Shown here: positions 15,961 to 26,064 of the stretch, piece by piece
How positions within the stretch are numbered: the stretch's first letter is position 1
Layout of the letters: each line of letters opens with the position of its first letter
NCBI RefSeq assembly: GCF_020176695.1
Contig: NZ_JAIWIA010000031.1
Location: 1 to 51,722 of the forward strand
Reading direction: 5' to 3'
Source: Massilia sp. MS-15
GTDB taxonomy: Bacteria > Pseudomonadota > Gammaproteobacteria > Burkholderiales > Burkholderiaceae_D
DNA: 51,722 bases
Notes under the pieces: generated by a model
The model's input: only the letters and a program-made list of their open reading frames with translations
Told to the model about the DNA's origin: nothing
Databases searched by the model: none
Position numbers and translations under genes: made by a program

Positions 15961-18900
15961 TTAGTCGAAGGCCCAGGAATACAGAACGTCGAGGGCCGTA
16001 TTGGTCCCGGTCTGGAACTGCAGGGTGATCTTCGGGCTCCATTTGTAGCGCAGCCGCACCAGGCTCGAGGCCGTGGTCGCGCCCTGCTCGAAGCTGAGGT
16101 AGGCGCGCGAGGAAATCCGCTTGCCCACCGTGACCACCGTGCTTTCCAGGCCGGACGCGGTGCCGTTGGCCTGTTTCAGCCCCAGTTCATCCACGCCGAG
16201 CGAGCTCGCCAGCTTCTGGGTGATGCCGCCGCTGCCGCCCTTGCCGCCGAGCAAGGCAGCGGCGGCGGCGGCGAGCACGTCCTTTTCACTGCCGCTGGTG
16301 CCTTCCATGCCGTGGCCGAGCACCAGCCAGGACAGTTTCTCGCTGTCCGGCACGTTCGGGGTCGACACCAGCCGCGCCTGTGGCGCCTGGGCCGTGCCGC
16401 GCACCTGTACGCCGGCTTCCACATTGGTCTCTGATAGTTGTTCCCCTTCCGGCCGGCGGCGCACGGCCAGCACGTCGAGCGCCGGATTGTCATAGGCGCC
16501 GCTGAAGGTGATCACGGCGCGCTCGATCTCCAGCTTCTGGCCATAGGCCGCGTAGTTGCCCTCGACCGCGCGGATGCTGCCGTTCAGGCGTGGCGCGCCG
16601 GCGCCGACCTTGCGCATGCGCACGTTGCCGGCCAGGGTGGCATCGATGCCCAGGCCGCGCAGGCGGAACTCGTCGCCCAGGTCGGCGCGCAAGTCGATCG
16701 TCAGCGGCAGTTCTTCCTTCTTGTTCGAGGGCTGCGGCCGGGCACCGCCCTGGCCGAGCACGATGACGTCGTCGGACATGGTGGGCCGGCCCTGCGGCGC
16801 GAACTCGATCAGGGCGCGGTCGGCGCGCACCTTGCCTTCGAGGGCGAAGCGCTCGGCATTGCGCACCAGCGAGGCCGTGCCGCTCAGGACCACGGTGCGG
16901 TCCGGACGCGATAATGCTTCCAGCTTGTCCAGGCTCAGGCGCAGGTCGGCGGCGGCCAGGCCGCTGGAAAAGCGCAGCGAACCTTCGGCCGAGGCGCTGC
17001 CCTGGCGGCCCTGGAAGCGCAGGCGCTGCAGCTGCAGCTGGTCACCCGCCAGGCTGGCGCGCAGCTCGCCGTTCTGCAGGCGTACGCCCTGCTCGGGCCA
17101 GCGCACCGCCAGCCGGTCACCCTGCACGCTGCCGTCCAGGCGCGGCGTGCCGATGGTGCCGCTGCCGCTGAGGGCCAGGCGCAGGGCGCCATCCAGTTCC
17201 AGGCCGGACTGCCCGGCGAAAGCGGCGAGCCAGGCGATCGAGGCCATGTCGGCGTTCGCCGTCATGCGCAGCGGGCTGTCGGGGTCCAGGCGGCCCCGCA
17301 AGAGCTGGGCGGTGCCGTCCACGCTGGCGCTGCCGGTGCGGGCGCCGTCCAGGTTGACGCGCACGCGCAGGGCGCCGCCGACCACGTCGGCGCGCGCATC
17401 GAAGGTGCGCAGGCCGAGCGGCACCGGCGTGTCGCTGCCGGCGATCACATCGCCCTTTTCGCGGAATACGTGGAGCATGCCGTCCAGTGCCGGCGCCGCG
17501 CCGGCGGCGGCGGGCGCGCGCAGGTCGAGCGCCCACTGCGCGCCCAGCGTCAGGTCGCCACGCGCGTTGTCGCGCAGCGTGGGCGAGAACTGGGCCAGGT
17601 AAGTCAGCGGCACGTTGTCCGCATGGCCGCGGCTGGCCCAGCGCGGGCCGTTCTTGACCAGGGAGTCGATCGTGACGCTGCCGGCCGGCAGCTTGATCAC
17701 CGCGCCCTTGAAGGCAATCGTTTCCGGCGAAGCCAGCCCCATCACGCCGCTCCCCTTGGGCCCGGCGATGCGCAGCGGCACCGGCGCCTGCAGCACCATC
17801 GCGTAGCGGCCGCGGTTCTGCAAGGCGGCCAGGGTACCGCTCCAGGTCTCGCCATTCCAGCCGCCGCGCACTTCCAGGTTGGCGTCGAAGGCGTCGCCGG
17901 TGGCGGCCGCGCGCAGCGTGTGGGCGCCGCGCGTGCCTTCGGTCTTCAGGCTGGCGGAGGCGACCCGGGTTTCCTTGCCGGGTTCGCCGCCCACGTAGTC
18001 GGTGACCTGGATGTCGCTGGCCAGCGCGTCGCGCGCGCCGCGCCCCGCACCCAGGCTGGCGCTGGCGCGCAGCGCGCGGATGCTGTGGGTGCCGAGCAGG
18101 CGCAGGTTCCGGCCTTCCAGCGCGGCGCTCAGGGACGGCGCGTCCATCGTGCCGGACAGCGTTCCCTGGCCGCGCAGCACGCCGCCGAAGTCAGGGCCGA
18201 GTGCGCCCAGCTGGGGCGCGTCGATGCGCCAGCCCAGCTGGTCGCCGCCCGCGCCGAAGCTGCCCTTGGCGGCGACCACGTTGGCGCCGACGTGCAGGTC
18301 GACGTCGGCGTTCGAGATGTGGCGGCGGTCGGCGCTGATCCTGGCATGGCCCCACAGCGGGGAGTTCGACAGCGTCGAATCCTGCACCCGCAGGTCGAGC
18401 GCGCCGCGCCAGTCGGCACCGCTGCGGCCGCTGGCGGTGAAATTGCCATTGACGGAACCGGCCAGCGGCGAACCGAAGGCGGCCGGGTTGAAGCGCGCCA
18501 TCGCGCCACTTAGCTTCGCTTCCACGAAGCGCGCGCCTGCGCCGCCGGCGAGCCAGGCTTCGCCGCTGGCGCGCAGGCTGCCGTTGGCGTTCCTGCGCTG
18601 GGCCGCCACCCAGCCCAGGCCGTTCGCTTCGAGCTCGAAACTGGTGCGGGGGGCGCTCATGCTGCCGGTGGCGACGCCGCTGGCCGTGAGCGCGCCATAC
18701 AGGTCGCCGCGCAGCGCCGACAGCTGGCGTCCGTCGATGCGCCAGCGCAGGCGGTCGCCGGCGCCGCCGAAGGCGCCGTTCACGGCCACCGTGTTCTGGC
18801 CCAGGGCCAGGTCGGCATCGATGCCGCTGATGCGTTTTGCGTCCGCATGCAACTTGCCCTGTCCCGACAGCGCCTGGTTCAGCAGCCGGCTGCCGCGCAG

Positions 18901-20424
18901 CGCGAAGTCGGCATCCAGGCGCCAGGCTGGCGCGAGCGCGCCGGCCGCGTTGATGCCGGCGTTGATGTCGGCCTGCGGGAAGTCGCCGAAATCGGCCGGG
19001 TTGAAGCGGCTGGCGCTGGCGCTGGCCTTGAAGGCCTTGTCGTCCAGCAGGCGCATGCTGCCGGTGAGGTCGATCCGGCTGCCGCCGCGCGCCAGGCGCG
19101 CTTCGCGCAGCGTGACGACATTGTCGGCCAGCGTCGCCAGCGCCGTCAGGCGCAGGGCCTGGTCGGCCAGGTTGGCCTGCAGGGTCTGGGTGGTGCCCGC
19201 ATTGGTCACCTGGATATCGCCGCGGATAGCGGTCGGCTTCATGCTGGCATGGATGCCCTTCAAGTCGAAGCGGTCGGTATGCAGCGTGAAGCGCGCGGTG
19301 CCGAGCCCTTCCTGGTCTTCCTCGCGCCGCAGGCCGCCGGTGCCGGTGAAGCGGCCGGCGGCGCCGAAATCGAGCAGCACCTCGGAGACCTGCAGGGCGC
19401 TCAGGTTGCCGCCGAGCTGGCCGCGCAGGCTGCGCAGCGGCAGGCGCTGCTGGTCGAGCGTGCCTTCCGGGCCGCTGTTCGTGATATCGACCCGGCCGCT
19501 GATGTTGCGGTTCGCATCGAGCTTGCCGTTGACGGCGAAGTCCAGGTCGGCGGTCGGCAGGGAGGGATTGAAGAAGCCCGGGTCGACATTGCGGCCGGTG
19601 ATGCGCATCTCGCGCAGCGGGATGTCGGCGTAGGGCGACAGCACGAACCGGGCCTCGCCCACGGCGCGTCCGGCCTGGCCGCTGGCCTCGACCAGGGTCG
19701 TTTCCAGGTCGCCGCCCGCTTTCAGGCGCAGCTGGGCGGCGCGCGAAGTTACCCCACCTTCGGCCTTGGCCTGCGACTGGGTCAGGCTGGCGCTGGCGTC
19801 GATCTTGAACGGACGCTGGGCGCCGATGCTGCCGTTGGCGGCCACGTCACCCCAGGGCGTGGCGGCGGCGGCGTCACGCACCGTCCAGCGCGTCTTGTCG
19901 CCGTGCAGGCGCAGGCGGATGTTGTCGATGCGCGTCTCTGCGCCCTTGCTGACGAACACCGCCTGGGCCAGGCGCGCATCGTCGACCGAGACCGGGAAAG
20001 GCGGCGCCAGCGAGGCCGGCATCGGCGAGCGTTCGTCGGTTTCCTTCAGGGTCTCGACGCGCAGGTTCGCCGCCTTCAGCTGGTTGACCAGGATGCCGCG
20101 CGAGACGATCTGCGAGGGCGACCAGCGCAGGTCGACCTTGTTCGCGACCACCAGCTGCTCGTCGGTGCGCCAGACGATGCGGTCGATGTGCATGGTGCCG
20201 TACAGCGAGCCGGTGACGCCGGTGAGGGTGAGCTTGCCGCCGGTGGAGGCGGCGACGCGCTGCGCGATCATCTGCAGCGTGGTCTCGCGCCCGAGGTACC
20301 AGAGCGCGCCGCCGACGACGACGCCGGTGGCGACCAGGCCGATGGCAACGCGGCGCGGCCAGCGCCGCGGGCGCTGCGCAGGCGCCTTGCCAGCCGGCGC
20401 CGTGGAAGGATCGTGAGTGTCCAT
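15961..20424 (-). CDS. tamB: Translocation and assembly module protein TamB
   Basis: 1487 residues, AsmA-like/DUF490 family. TamB spans the periplasm from an inner-membrane anchor (VAIGLVATGVVVGGALWYLG, about residues 25-45) to TamA in the outer membrane and serves envelope protein and phospholipid transport. The body is a long series of beta-strand repeats (many G.L..DG... and A.G.FG..GD.L.W.ID units), and the C-terminal signature SRAYLSFEQGATTASSLVRL...LDVLYSWAFD closes the DUF490 domain. The start at 20424 overlaps the tamA stop (ATGA), so both are one translationally coupled operon. The frame stays open upstream to 21084, but that part lies inside tamA. Confidence 0.95.
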   Translation of the reverse strand: MDTHDPSTAPAGKAPAQRPRRWPRRVAIGLVATGVVVGGALWYLGRETTLQMIAQRVAASTGGKLTLTGVTGSLYGTMHIDRIVWRTDEQLVVANKVDLRWSPSQIVSRGILVNQLKAANLRVETLKETDERSPMPASLAPPFPVSVDDARLAQAVFVSKGAETRIDNIRLRLHGDKTRWTVRDAAAATPWGDVAANGSIGAQRPFKIDASASLTQSQAKAEGGVTSRAAQLRLKAGGDLETTLVEASGQAGRAVGEARFVLSPYADIPLREMRITGRNVDPGFFNPSLPTADLDFAVNGKLDANRNISGRVDITNSGPEGTLDQQRLPLRSLRGQLGGNLSALQVSEVLLDFGAAGRFTGTGGLRREEDQEGLGTARFTLHTDRFDLKGIHASMKPTAIRGDIQVTNAGTTQTLQANLADQALRLTALATLADNVVTLREARLARGGSRIDLTGSMRLLDDKAFKASASASRFNPADFGDFPQADINAGINAAGALAPAWRLDADFALRGSRLLNQALSGQGKLHADAKRISGIDADLALGQNTVAVNGAFGGAGDRLRWRIDGRQLSALRGDLYGALTASGVATGSMSAPRTSFELEANGLGWVAAQRRNANGSLRASGEAWLAGGAGARFVEAKLSGAMARFNPAAFGSPLAGSVNGNFTASGRSGADWRGALDLRVQDSTLSNSPLWGHARISADRRHISNADVDLHVGANVVAAKGSFGAGGDQLGWRIDAPQLGALGPDFGGVLRGQGTLSGTMDAPSLSAALEGRNLRLLGTHSIRALRASASLGAGRGARDALASDIQVTDYVGGEPGKETRVASASLKTEGTRGAHTLRAAATGDAFDANLEVRGGWNGETWSGTLAALQNRGRYAMVLQAPVPLRIAGPKGSGVMGLASPETIAFKGAVIKLPAGSVTIDSLVKNGPRWASRGHADNVPLTYLAQFSPTLRDNARGDLTLGAQWALDLRAPAAAGAAPALDGMLHVFREKGDVIAGSDTPVPLGLRTFDARADVVGGALRVRVNLDGARTGSASVDGTAQLLRGRLDPDSPLRMTANADMASIAWLAAFAGQSGLELDGALRLALSGSGTIGTPRLDGSVQGDRLAVRWPEQGVRLQNGELRASLAGDQLQLQRLRFQGRQGSASAEGSLRFSSGLAAADLRLSLDKLEALSRPDRTVVLSGTASLVRNAERFALEGKVRADRALIEFAPQGRPTMSDDVIVLGQGGARPQPSNKKEELPLTIDLRADLGDEFRLRGLGIDATLAGNVRMRKVGAGAPRLNGSIRAVEGNYAAYGQKLEIERAVITFSGAYDNPALDVLAVRRRPEGEQLSETNVEAGVQVRGTAQAPQARLVSTPNVPDSEKLSWLVLGHGMEGTSGSEKDVLAAAAAALLGGKGGSGGITQKLASSLGVDELGLKQANGTASGLESTVVTVGKRISSRAYLSFEQGATTASSLVRLRYKWSPKITLQFQTGTNTALDVLYSWAFD

Positions 20425-22280
20425 CAGAAGGTGAATCCCAGGGAGAAGTGCAGGCGCGCTTTCTTGACCGCGTGGCCATAGGCCAGGTCGACGTTGATCG
20501 GGCCGACCGGGCTGCGCCAGCGTGCGCCGACGCCGAAGCCCGATTTCGGCTTCAGGTCGCCGACCTTGTCGGCGGCATTGCCGGCATCGTAGAACACGGC
20601 CACGCCCCAGGGCGGGCGGAAGTAGTACTGGTACTCGGCGCTGGCGGTGAGCAGGTACTTGCCGCCGACGATGGCGCCGTTCTCGCGCACGCCCAGCTCG
20701 CGGTAGCCGTAGCCGCGTACCGACTGGTCGCCGCCGGCGCGGAACAGGAAGGTGGACGGCACGCCCAGCTTTTCCTTGGCCGCCACGGCGCCGAACTCGC
20801 CGCGCAGCACCAGGGTGCCGGCATCGCCCATCGGCCTGAACATCTGGGCGCGCGTGTACAGGCGCAGGAATTTCTCGTCGGTCAGGATCGGCAGCAGGGC
20901 GCCGCCCAGCTGGCCCTGCAGCACGTAGCCGTTGGTCGGCTGGATCAGGCTGTCGAGCTTGCGCCGCGTGATGCTGTAGGTGAGCGGCAGGCTGCGCGTG
21001 GTGGTGGCTTCCTGCGGCGGCACCTCGCGCTTCTCGACCAGGGCTTCGAGCGTCAGGCTGCGCTCGAGCAGCGGGGTGCCCCACTGGCGCCGCGCGGCGA
21101 CCGTGGCCAGGGTGGTGATCTCGCCGCGCACGTCGTTGCGCTCGACGCCGGCGCCGACGCTGTCGTTGTAACCCTTCGGCGTGGTCGGCCAGAAGAAGTC
21201 GACGCGCGCGGTCTGGCGCTTCTGCTCGTAGATCAGGTCGCTCTTCATGCGCTTGCCGAACACGTTCAGGTCGTCGTAGCTGGCCTGGGCGCGGCCTCCG
21301 GTGTCGGTCGAGAAGCCGAGGCCGACCTCGACGTTCTTGCGCTTGTTCTCGGTCACGCGCACCAGCACCGGCAGCACGGTCGGACCAGGCGCCGCGCCGG
21401 GGTCGGGGGTGGCCGGATTGCCGTCCGGGTCGTCGTCGCCATCCTTCAGGTCCTCGATCTCGGCGGCCAGCACGGCGCGCATGTCGGCGCTCACTTCGAC
21501 GCCGCTGAAATAGCCGGTGTCCTGCAGGCGCGACTGCAGGGCCTGCAGCGCGGCCTCGCTGTATTCGTCGCCCGGCTTGATCTTGTTGAGGTTGGTGATC
21601 ACTTCGCGCGGATAGCGCTTCAGGCCGCGGATGCGCAGTTCGCCGAAGCGCATCTCGGGACCGCTGTCGATGACCACGCGCAGCAGGGCGCGCCGTTCGT
21701 CCGGATCGACGGTGGCGCTGGTCTCGACCAGGCGCGCGCGCGGGAAGCGGGTCTGCGCCACCTCGCGCAGCAGTTCGCGCTTGGCCGCTTCCCAGTCGGC
21801 CTGGCGGAAGCGCGCGCCCACCGGCAGCTGCCAGCGCTGGCGCAGGGCGGCGCCGTCGAACGGCGCGCTGCCCTGGTCGAAGGGCACGAAACCCTGCAGC
21901 ACCAGGTCCACCTCGCCCACCACGGTGGGTTCGCCCGGGTCGACAATGACGCGCGCCACCGGCCGTGCACCACTGGTGTCGAGCCCGGCCGAAATGCGCG
22001 GCGAATAATAGCCTTCGGTGGCGATGAAGGTCTTGGCCTGGGCCGGGGCTTCCTTCACCAGGCGTTGCAGCTGATCCAGGTCGACGCGCGGGTTGCCGCG
22101 CCAGCGCATCAGGTCGAGGTTTTCCTCGAGCATGTTCTCGAGCTGGCGCGGGGCGTCGATGCGGACCTGGTAATCGATACCCTGGGCATGTAGCGCCGTG
22201 GCGAACACCAGCGCGCCGAAACCGGCCAGCAGGCGGGGAAGGGGACGCAGGCGGCAGGAAATCGATCTCGCTAGAAACAT
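20424..22280 (-). CDS. tamA: Translocation and assembly module outer-membrane protein TamA
   Basis: 618 residues, Omp85/BamA superfamily. A signal peptide (to about residue 33) is followed by three POTRA domains (about 35-320) and a 16-strand-type barrel. The FLFRAGGDQSVRGYGYRELG motif is the conserved VRGF/Y loop, and the protein ends in a Phe (HFSLGFTF) as outer-membrane barrels do. The third POTRA carries an Asp/Pro/Gly-rich insertion (DGDDDPDGNPATPDPG, about residues 272-297) not typical of E. coli TamA. A CGGAG ribosome site precedes the ATG. It is co-transcribed with tamB. Confidence 0.95.
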   Translation of the reverse strand: MFLARSISCRLRPLPRLLAGFGALVFATALHAQGIDYQVRIDAPRQLENMLEENLDLMRWRGNPRVDLDQLQRLVKEAPAQAKTFIATEGYYSPRISAGLDTSGARPVARVIVDPGEPTVVGEVDLVLQGFVPFDQGSAPFDGAALRQRWQLPVGARFRQADWEAAKRELLREVAQTRFPRARLVETSATVDPDERRALLRVVIDSGPEMRFGELRIRGLKRYPREVITNLNKIKPGDEYSEAALQALQSRLQDTGYFSGVEVSADMRAVLAAEIEDLKDGDDDPDGNPATPDPGAAPGPTVLPVLVRVTENKRKNVEVGLGFSTDTGGRAQASYDDLNVFGKRMKSDLIYEQKRQTARVDFFWPTTPKGYNDSVGAGVERNDVRGEITTLATVAARRQWGTPLLERSLTLEALVEKREVPPQEATTTRSLPLTYSITRRKLDSLIQPTNGYVLQGQLGGALLPILTDEKFLRLYTRAQMFRPMGDAGTLVLRGEFGAVAAKEKLGVPSTFLFRAGGDQSVRGYGYRELGVRENGAIVGGKYLLTASAEYQYYFRPPWGVAVFYDAGNAADKVGDLKPKSGFGVGARWRSPVGPINVDLAYGHAVKKARLHFSLGFTF

Positions 22281-22443
22281 GGCGCTCCGATAAAAAAGTT
22301 CATGGCAATCTTAGCGGATTGGCAAAAACGTTGCCGGACGCTAGCCCTGCCGTGCAGGCGGCGGGGTACGCGCGGGGCCCGCTTTTATGCCAGAATGCGC
22401 GGTTTATCACGGCGCCCGGCGCCTCATTTCACGGATTTCGACC

Positions 22444-23154
22444 ATGCACACGAATGACACCGCGCTCGTCCTGTTCAGCGGCGGCCAGGATTCCACCACC
22501 TGCCTCGCCTGGGCGCTGCAGCGCTATGCGCGCGTGGAAACCATCGGCTTCGACTATGGCCAGCGGCACGCCATCGAACTCGCGGTGCGCCCGACACTGC
22601 TGGCGAAGATGCGCGCACTCGATCCCGGCTGGGATGCGCGCCTGGGCGAAGACCACATGATCGACCTGTCCCTGATCAGCAAGATCTCGGACACCGCCCT
22701 GACCAGCAACGTGGCCATCGCGATGCAGGAAAACGGCTTGCCGAACACCTTTGTGCCGGGCCGCAACCTGCTGTTCATGACGGTGGCGGCCACCGTCGCC
22801 TACCGGCGCGGCCTGAACGTGCTGGTGGGCGGCATGTGCGAGACCGATTTCTCCGGCTACCCGGACTGCCGCGACGACAGCATGAAGGCGCTGCAGGTGG
22901 CACTGAACCTGGGCATGGCCACCCGCCTGAAGCTCGAAACGCCGCTGATGTGGATCGACAAGGCCCAGACCTGGCAGCTGGCGCACGACTGTGGCGGCGA
23001 CGCGCTGGTGGACCTGATCCGCTTCGATACCCATACCTGCTACCTGGGCGAGCGGGGCGCGGCCCATCCCTGGGGGCATGGCTGCGGCACCTGCCCGGCC
23101 TGCGCGCTGCGCGCGCGCGGCTACGAGCAGTACCTCGCAGACCCGGCCGGCTGA
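22444..23154 (+). CDS. queC: 7-cyano-7-deazaguanine synthase QueC
   Basis: Converts 7-carboxy-7-deazaguanine to preQ0 with ATP and ammonia, for queuosine in tRNA. 236 residues. The N-type ATP-pyrophosphatase loop FSGGQDSTT is at 11-19, and the C-terminal zinc site has all four cysteines (Cys199, Cys214, Cys217, Cys220; [10 protein letters not shown]). The [15 protein letters not shown] segment is also diagnostic. ATG 22444 gives the normal family start; an in-frame ATG 57 nt upstream would add a non-conserved tail. I saw no other queuosine gene and no preQ1 riboswitch in the leader. Confidence 0.96.
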   Translation: MHTNDTALVLFSGGQDSTTCLAWALQRYARVETIGFDYGQRHAIELAVRPTLLAKMRALDPGWDARLGEDHMIDLSLISKISDTALTSNVAIAMQENGLPNTFVPGRNLLFMTVAATVAYRRGLNVLVGGMCETDFSGYPDCRDDSMKALQVALNLGMATRLKLETPLMWIDKAQTWQLAHDCGGDALVDLIRFDTHTCYLGERGAAHPWGHGCGTCPACALRARGYEQYLADPAG

Positions 23155-23159
23155 ACCGG

Positions 23160-24785
23160 TCAGGCGGGTTGGGCGGGCCGTGGCAGGCGCGGTGCCTGTC
23201 GGGCAGGCAATTCACTTGCACTGGATGCCGCGGGCGCGCTCACCAGCTTGAACAGGGTGACGAGCGAGGCCAGGTGTTCGGCCTGGTCACGCAGCTCGAA
23301 CGTCGCTCCGGCGGCATGCTCGATCACGCGCGCGTTTTTCTGGGTGTCGCTGTCCATTGCGCTGACGGCCGCCGAGACCTGCGCCAGGCCGATGCTCTGC
23401 TCGCGGCTGGCGGTCGCGATTTCTTCCATCAGCGCCGTAGCCCTTTCGACACTTGCGACGATCCGGCCCATGGTCTGCCCCGCATGGTCCGCCAGCAGGG
23501 TGCCCGTTTCGATGCGCTCGGCGGCATTCGTGATCAGGCCGCTGATTTCCTTGGCGGCGATGGCTGAGCGTTGCGCCAGCGCGCGCACTTCCGAGGCCAC
23601 GACGGCGAAGCCGCGTCCCTGTTCGCCGGCACGTGCCGCTTCCACCGCTGCATTGAGCGCCAGGATGTTGGTCTGGAACGCGATGTCATCGATCATGGCG
23701 ATGATGTCGACGATACGTCGCGAGCTTTCGCGGATCGCGCCCATCGTATCGACAACCTCCATCACATCCCGTCCGCCATCGACAGCGGTTTTCCTGGCAA
23801 GGGCGATGAGGTCGCGGGCGTCATGGGCGCGGTCCGCATTCTGCTGGACGGTGCTGGCCAGTTCTTCCATCGACGAGGCGGTTTCCTCCAGCGTGCCGGC
23901 CTGGCTTTCGCTGCGTTGCGCCAGGTCCGCCGTACCCTTGGCAAGGGCGCCGGATTCTCCGCGCACCACCTCGGTGCTTTCCTTGATCTGTCCGACCAGC
24001 AGCTTGACGTTGGTTTGCAGCACGCGTAGCGCCTGCAGTATCTGCGACAGCTCGTTGGAGCCGCTGGCGCGGATATGTCCGGTCAGGTCGCCGGCGCTCA
24101 TCGTTTCGATGTCTTGCCTGGCGCGCGCCAGGGGCGCGACCAGCGTCTTCTGCATCAGGAAGCAATAGACAGCCAGGCCCGCGAGTCCGCAGGCTGCAAG
24201 GAGGTTGCGTAACCAGGCGCTCTGCGCGACCGATGGCAGGATCAGGACGAGGAAGAGAAGCGACAGCACACCGGTGCAGGCGTAGATCGTCGATTTGTAG
24301 GTCATCGCTTGCCAGGGCGCCGCTTTCGCAAGAAGGCCTTGGCGAATGACGGCGCCTTCGCGCAGGGCCAGTTTCCGGTCGCCCGCGGCGATGCGCCGGT
24401 AGGCCGCTTCGGCGTTGGCGATCTGCTCGCGGGTTGGCTTCACCCGCACCGATGTGTATCCGGTGATCTGCCCGTTTTCGATCAGGGGCGCCGCATTCGC
24501 CTCGACCCAGTAATGGTCCCCGTTCTTGCAACGGTTCTTCACCAGTCCGGTCCATGCTTTGCCTGATCTGATCGTTTGCCAGAAATCCTGGAAGGCCTCG
24601 GCTGGCATATCAGGGTGGCGGACGATATTTTGTGGAGCACCCAACAACTCTTCCTGGGAAAAACCGCTGATACGGACGAAATCGCTATTCACATAGGTAA
24701 TATTTCCGTGTAAGTCAGTCTTCGAGACCACTGCTTCACGCTCTTGCAGGACATATTCCTTGCCAGTTACATACCTGTTTTTCAC
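23160..24785 (-). CDS. Methyl-accepting chemotaxis protein with PAS domain (Aer-like)
   Basis: 541 residues. An N-terminal PAS domain (about 10-120; [34 protein letters not shown]) resembles Aer and usually holds FAD to sense redox or oxygen. Two adjacent hydrophobic segments (about 165-215) form a membrane hairpin with little periplasmic part. A HAMP region follows, then the signalling domain with the hairpin tip [20 protein letters not shown]. No C-terminal CheR pentapeptide. The start appears to be GTG at 24785, with a weak ribosome site. The leader is AT-rich (24786-24920). Convergent with queC, 5 nt apart. Confidence 0.92.
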   Translation of the reverse strand: MKNRYVTGKEYVLQEREAVVSKTDLHGNITYVNSDFVRISGFSQEELLGAPQNIVRHPDMPAEAFQDFWQTIRSGKAWTGLVKNRCKNGDHYWVEANAAPLIENGQITGYTSVRVKPTREQIANAEAAYRRIAAGDRKLALREGAVIRQGLLAKAAPWQAMTYKSTIYACTGVLSLLFLVLILPSVAQSAWLRNLLAACGLAGLAVYCFLMQKTLVAPLARARQDIETMSAGDLTGHIRASGSNELSQILQALRVLQTNVKLLVGQIKESTEVVRGESGALAKGTADLAQRSESQAGTLEETASSMEELASTVQQNADRAHDARDLIALARKTAVDGGRDVMEVVDTMGAIRESSRRIVDIIAMIDDIAFQTNILALNAAVEAARAGEQGRGFAVVASEVRALAQRSAIAAKEISGLITNAAERIETGTLLADHAGQTMGRIVASVERATALMEEIATASREQSIGLAQVSAAVSAMDSDTQKNARVIEHAAGATFELRDQAEHLASLVTLFKLVSAPAASSASELPARQAPRLPRPAQPA

Positions 24786-25018
24786 TAAGGGCCACTCATC
24801 AAATGTAAATTGTTAAATTAACACCCATAATAATTAAGTGTTTTTAATGCAATGTTATTATTGACGAATGGATGCTGGATAATCAAACATTTCGATCTTT
24901 GTTACCGTTTAGCAACAGATTGCTGAGTGGCGTGTGGAGCAGGACTGCATTACCGAGCGCCGGACGCGCCGCAGTGCCTGCAAACGTTCCCGGTGCACGC
25001 CGCAGCACGGCGCCAATG
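24786..25018. other. AT-rich intergenic region upstream of the Aer-like receptor
   Basis: No gene is seen. The first ~130 bases are strikingly AT-rich for this genome and must contain the promoter of the receptor gene (minus strand), but I could not choose a single -35/-10 pair. A TGTAAATT octamer occurs at its left end, as in the PEP-CTERM upstream region, without a sigma-54 promoter next to it. Confidence 0.4.
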
Positions 25019-25044
25019 AAAAAACGGCCGGGCAAGCCCGGCCG
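25019..25044 (-). terminator. Rho-independent terminator of the small membrane-protein gene
   Basis: On the minus strand CGGCCGGGC-tt-GCCCGGCCG, a 9-bp GC-rich stem, is followed by TTTTTT. It ends transcription 35 nt after the stop codon of the membrane-protein gene at 25079-25459. Confidence 0.85.
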
Positions 25045-25078
25045 AAGGAGGAAGCGGGAGGGACGGCAGCTGAGTCGT

Positions 25079-25459
25079 TCAGGCAGAGACGGCCGGCGCA
25101 GCCAGGCGCGCCTTGCGGCTGCGGGCGACCAGGAACCAGATGATCGCCACCGGCACCAGCAGCGGCAGCAGCAGGGGCGAGATCGCCAGCGCCAGGGCGG
25201 CGGCGGCCACGCACAGGGCGCCGAGTAAAATCACGCCCACGCCGGCGAACACCACCGCCAGTACGATCGCCACTACCAGCATCACCACGGCGGCGATCAG
25301 CATGCCGCCTCCCGCGAAGATCATGCCCAGGAAGGCGCCCAGCGGCCCGCCGACTTCCTCGCCGTCGATGTTGAGCGTCATGAAGTCGGCATCGGTGGCG
25401 ATACCCCACAGCAGCAAGGCGAACAGGAACAGGATGATGTAGGGAGCAAATTTTTTCAT
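25079..25459 (-). CDS. Small integral membrane protein of unknown function
   Basis: 126 residues, almost wholly hydrophobic: an N-terminal segment (FAPYIILFLFALLLWGI), a short polar loop (DADFMTLNIDGEEVGGP), then Ala/Val/Gly-rich segments that would make three or four more helices, and a basic C-terminus (VARSRKARLAAPAVSA). A GAGG ribosome site is 8 nt before the ATG, and a strong terminator follows, so it is a single-gene unit. I do not recognise a family. Confidence 0.75.
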   Translation of the reverse strand: MKKFAPYIILFLFALLLWGIATDADFMTLNIDGEEVGGPLGAFLGMIFAGGGMLIAAVVMLVVAIVLAVVFAGVGVILLGALCVAAAALALAISPLLLPLLVPVAIIWFLVARSRKARLAAPAVSA

Positions 25460-25671
25460 GGCGGGCCTCGTCGGTTGGTCTGGTGAAGGTCGCGTTTCAT
25501 CGCGGTATGGTGCTACTGTAGGCGCACGCTTTCACAGCGGCCATGGCTTTGCGACAGGATGCAATTTTTGCGCGCCGGGACGCGTGCAGACACGATAAAT
25601 GGCAAGCCGAGCTGTGCCTGGCAGGCCCTGCGCAATGCATCCACGGGGCAAGAACAGTGGTCGGTTTGGCC

Positions 25672-25699
25672 TTGTAATGCCTATCTCCTTTCCTATACT
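25672..25699 (+). promoter_or_regulatory. Candidate sigma-70 promoter for the Pro-rich small protein
   Basis: TTGTAA (25672-25677) and TATACT (25694-25699) with a 16-bp spacer lie 29 bp before the ATG at 25729. The -35 matches the consensus at 4/6 and the -10 at 5/6. No gene is seen in the 269 bases between 25459 and 25729. Confidence 0.45.
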
Positions 25700-25728
25700 G
25701 ACAGCCTGCTCCGTCACAGGGGGAAGCC

Positions 25729-25959
25729 ATGCACGCAGTCATTCAGAAAAGGGGGGACCAGCTGGCCGTTCGTCATGCAGGCGTGGCCAACAGCGGTCCC
25801 AAGGGCCCGCCATCGGCGCCGCCCACGATTCCGCCGATCATCATCAATCCCTTCAACCAGGAAACGCCGCCGCCGGCGGTGGATCCGCGTCCGATCCCGG
25901 TCGGTCCGCCGTTGCGTCCGCCGCGCGGCCCGGACTGGCGCTGCCCGCGCTACGCCTGA
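25729..25959 (+). CDS. Small proline-rich protein
   Basis: 76 residues with a strong ribosome site (AGGGGGAAG, 4-12 nt before the ATG) and a plausible sigma-70 promoter. After a short start (MHAVIQKRGDQLAVRHAG) the chain is Pro-rich (PPTIPPIIINPFN, TPPPAVDPRPIPVG) and ends DWRCPRYA. No signal peptide or membrane segment. It is probably disordered. I recognise no family; it may be lineage-specific. Confidence 0.6.
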   Translation: MHAVIQKRGDQLAVRHAGVANSGPKGPPSAPPTIPPIIINPFNQETPPPAVDPRPIPVGPPLRPPRGPDWRCPRYA

Positions 25960-26064
25960 GTAGCATCAAGCTGTTCCAGGCAGCGCCAGGCCAACCCGAA
26001 TCGCGCTTCTTCGGGGCGCCGGTTTCCTCTATGATCTGTGCTTTGAAGCACGAGGAAACCGCAC

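Noticed and set aside
18002..20481. Long plus-strand frames (over 500 aa) inside tamB
   Set aside because: Arg/Pro/Ser- or Gln/Gly-rich shadow frames of the tamB coding strand.
22281..22443. preQ1 riboswitch upstream of queC
   Set aside because: No preQ1-I/II core could be recognised by eye in the leader.
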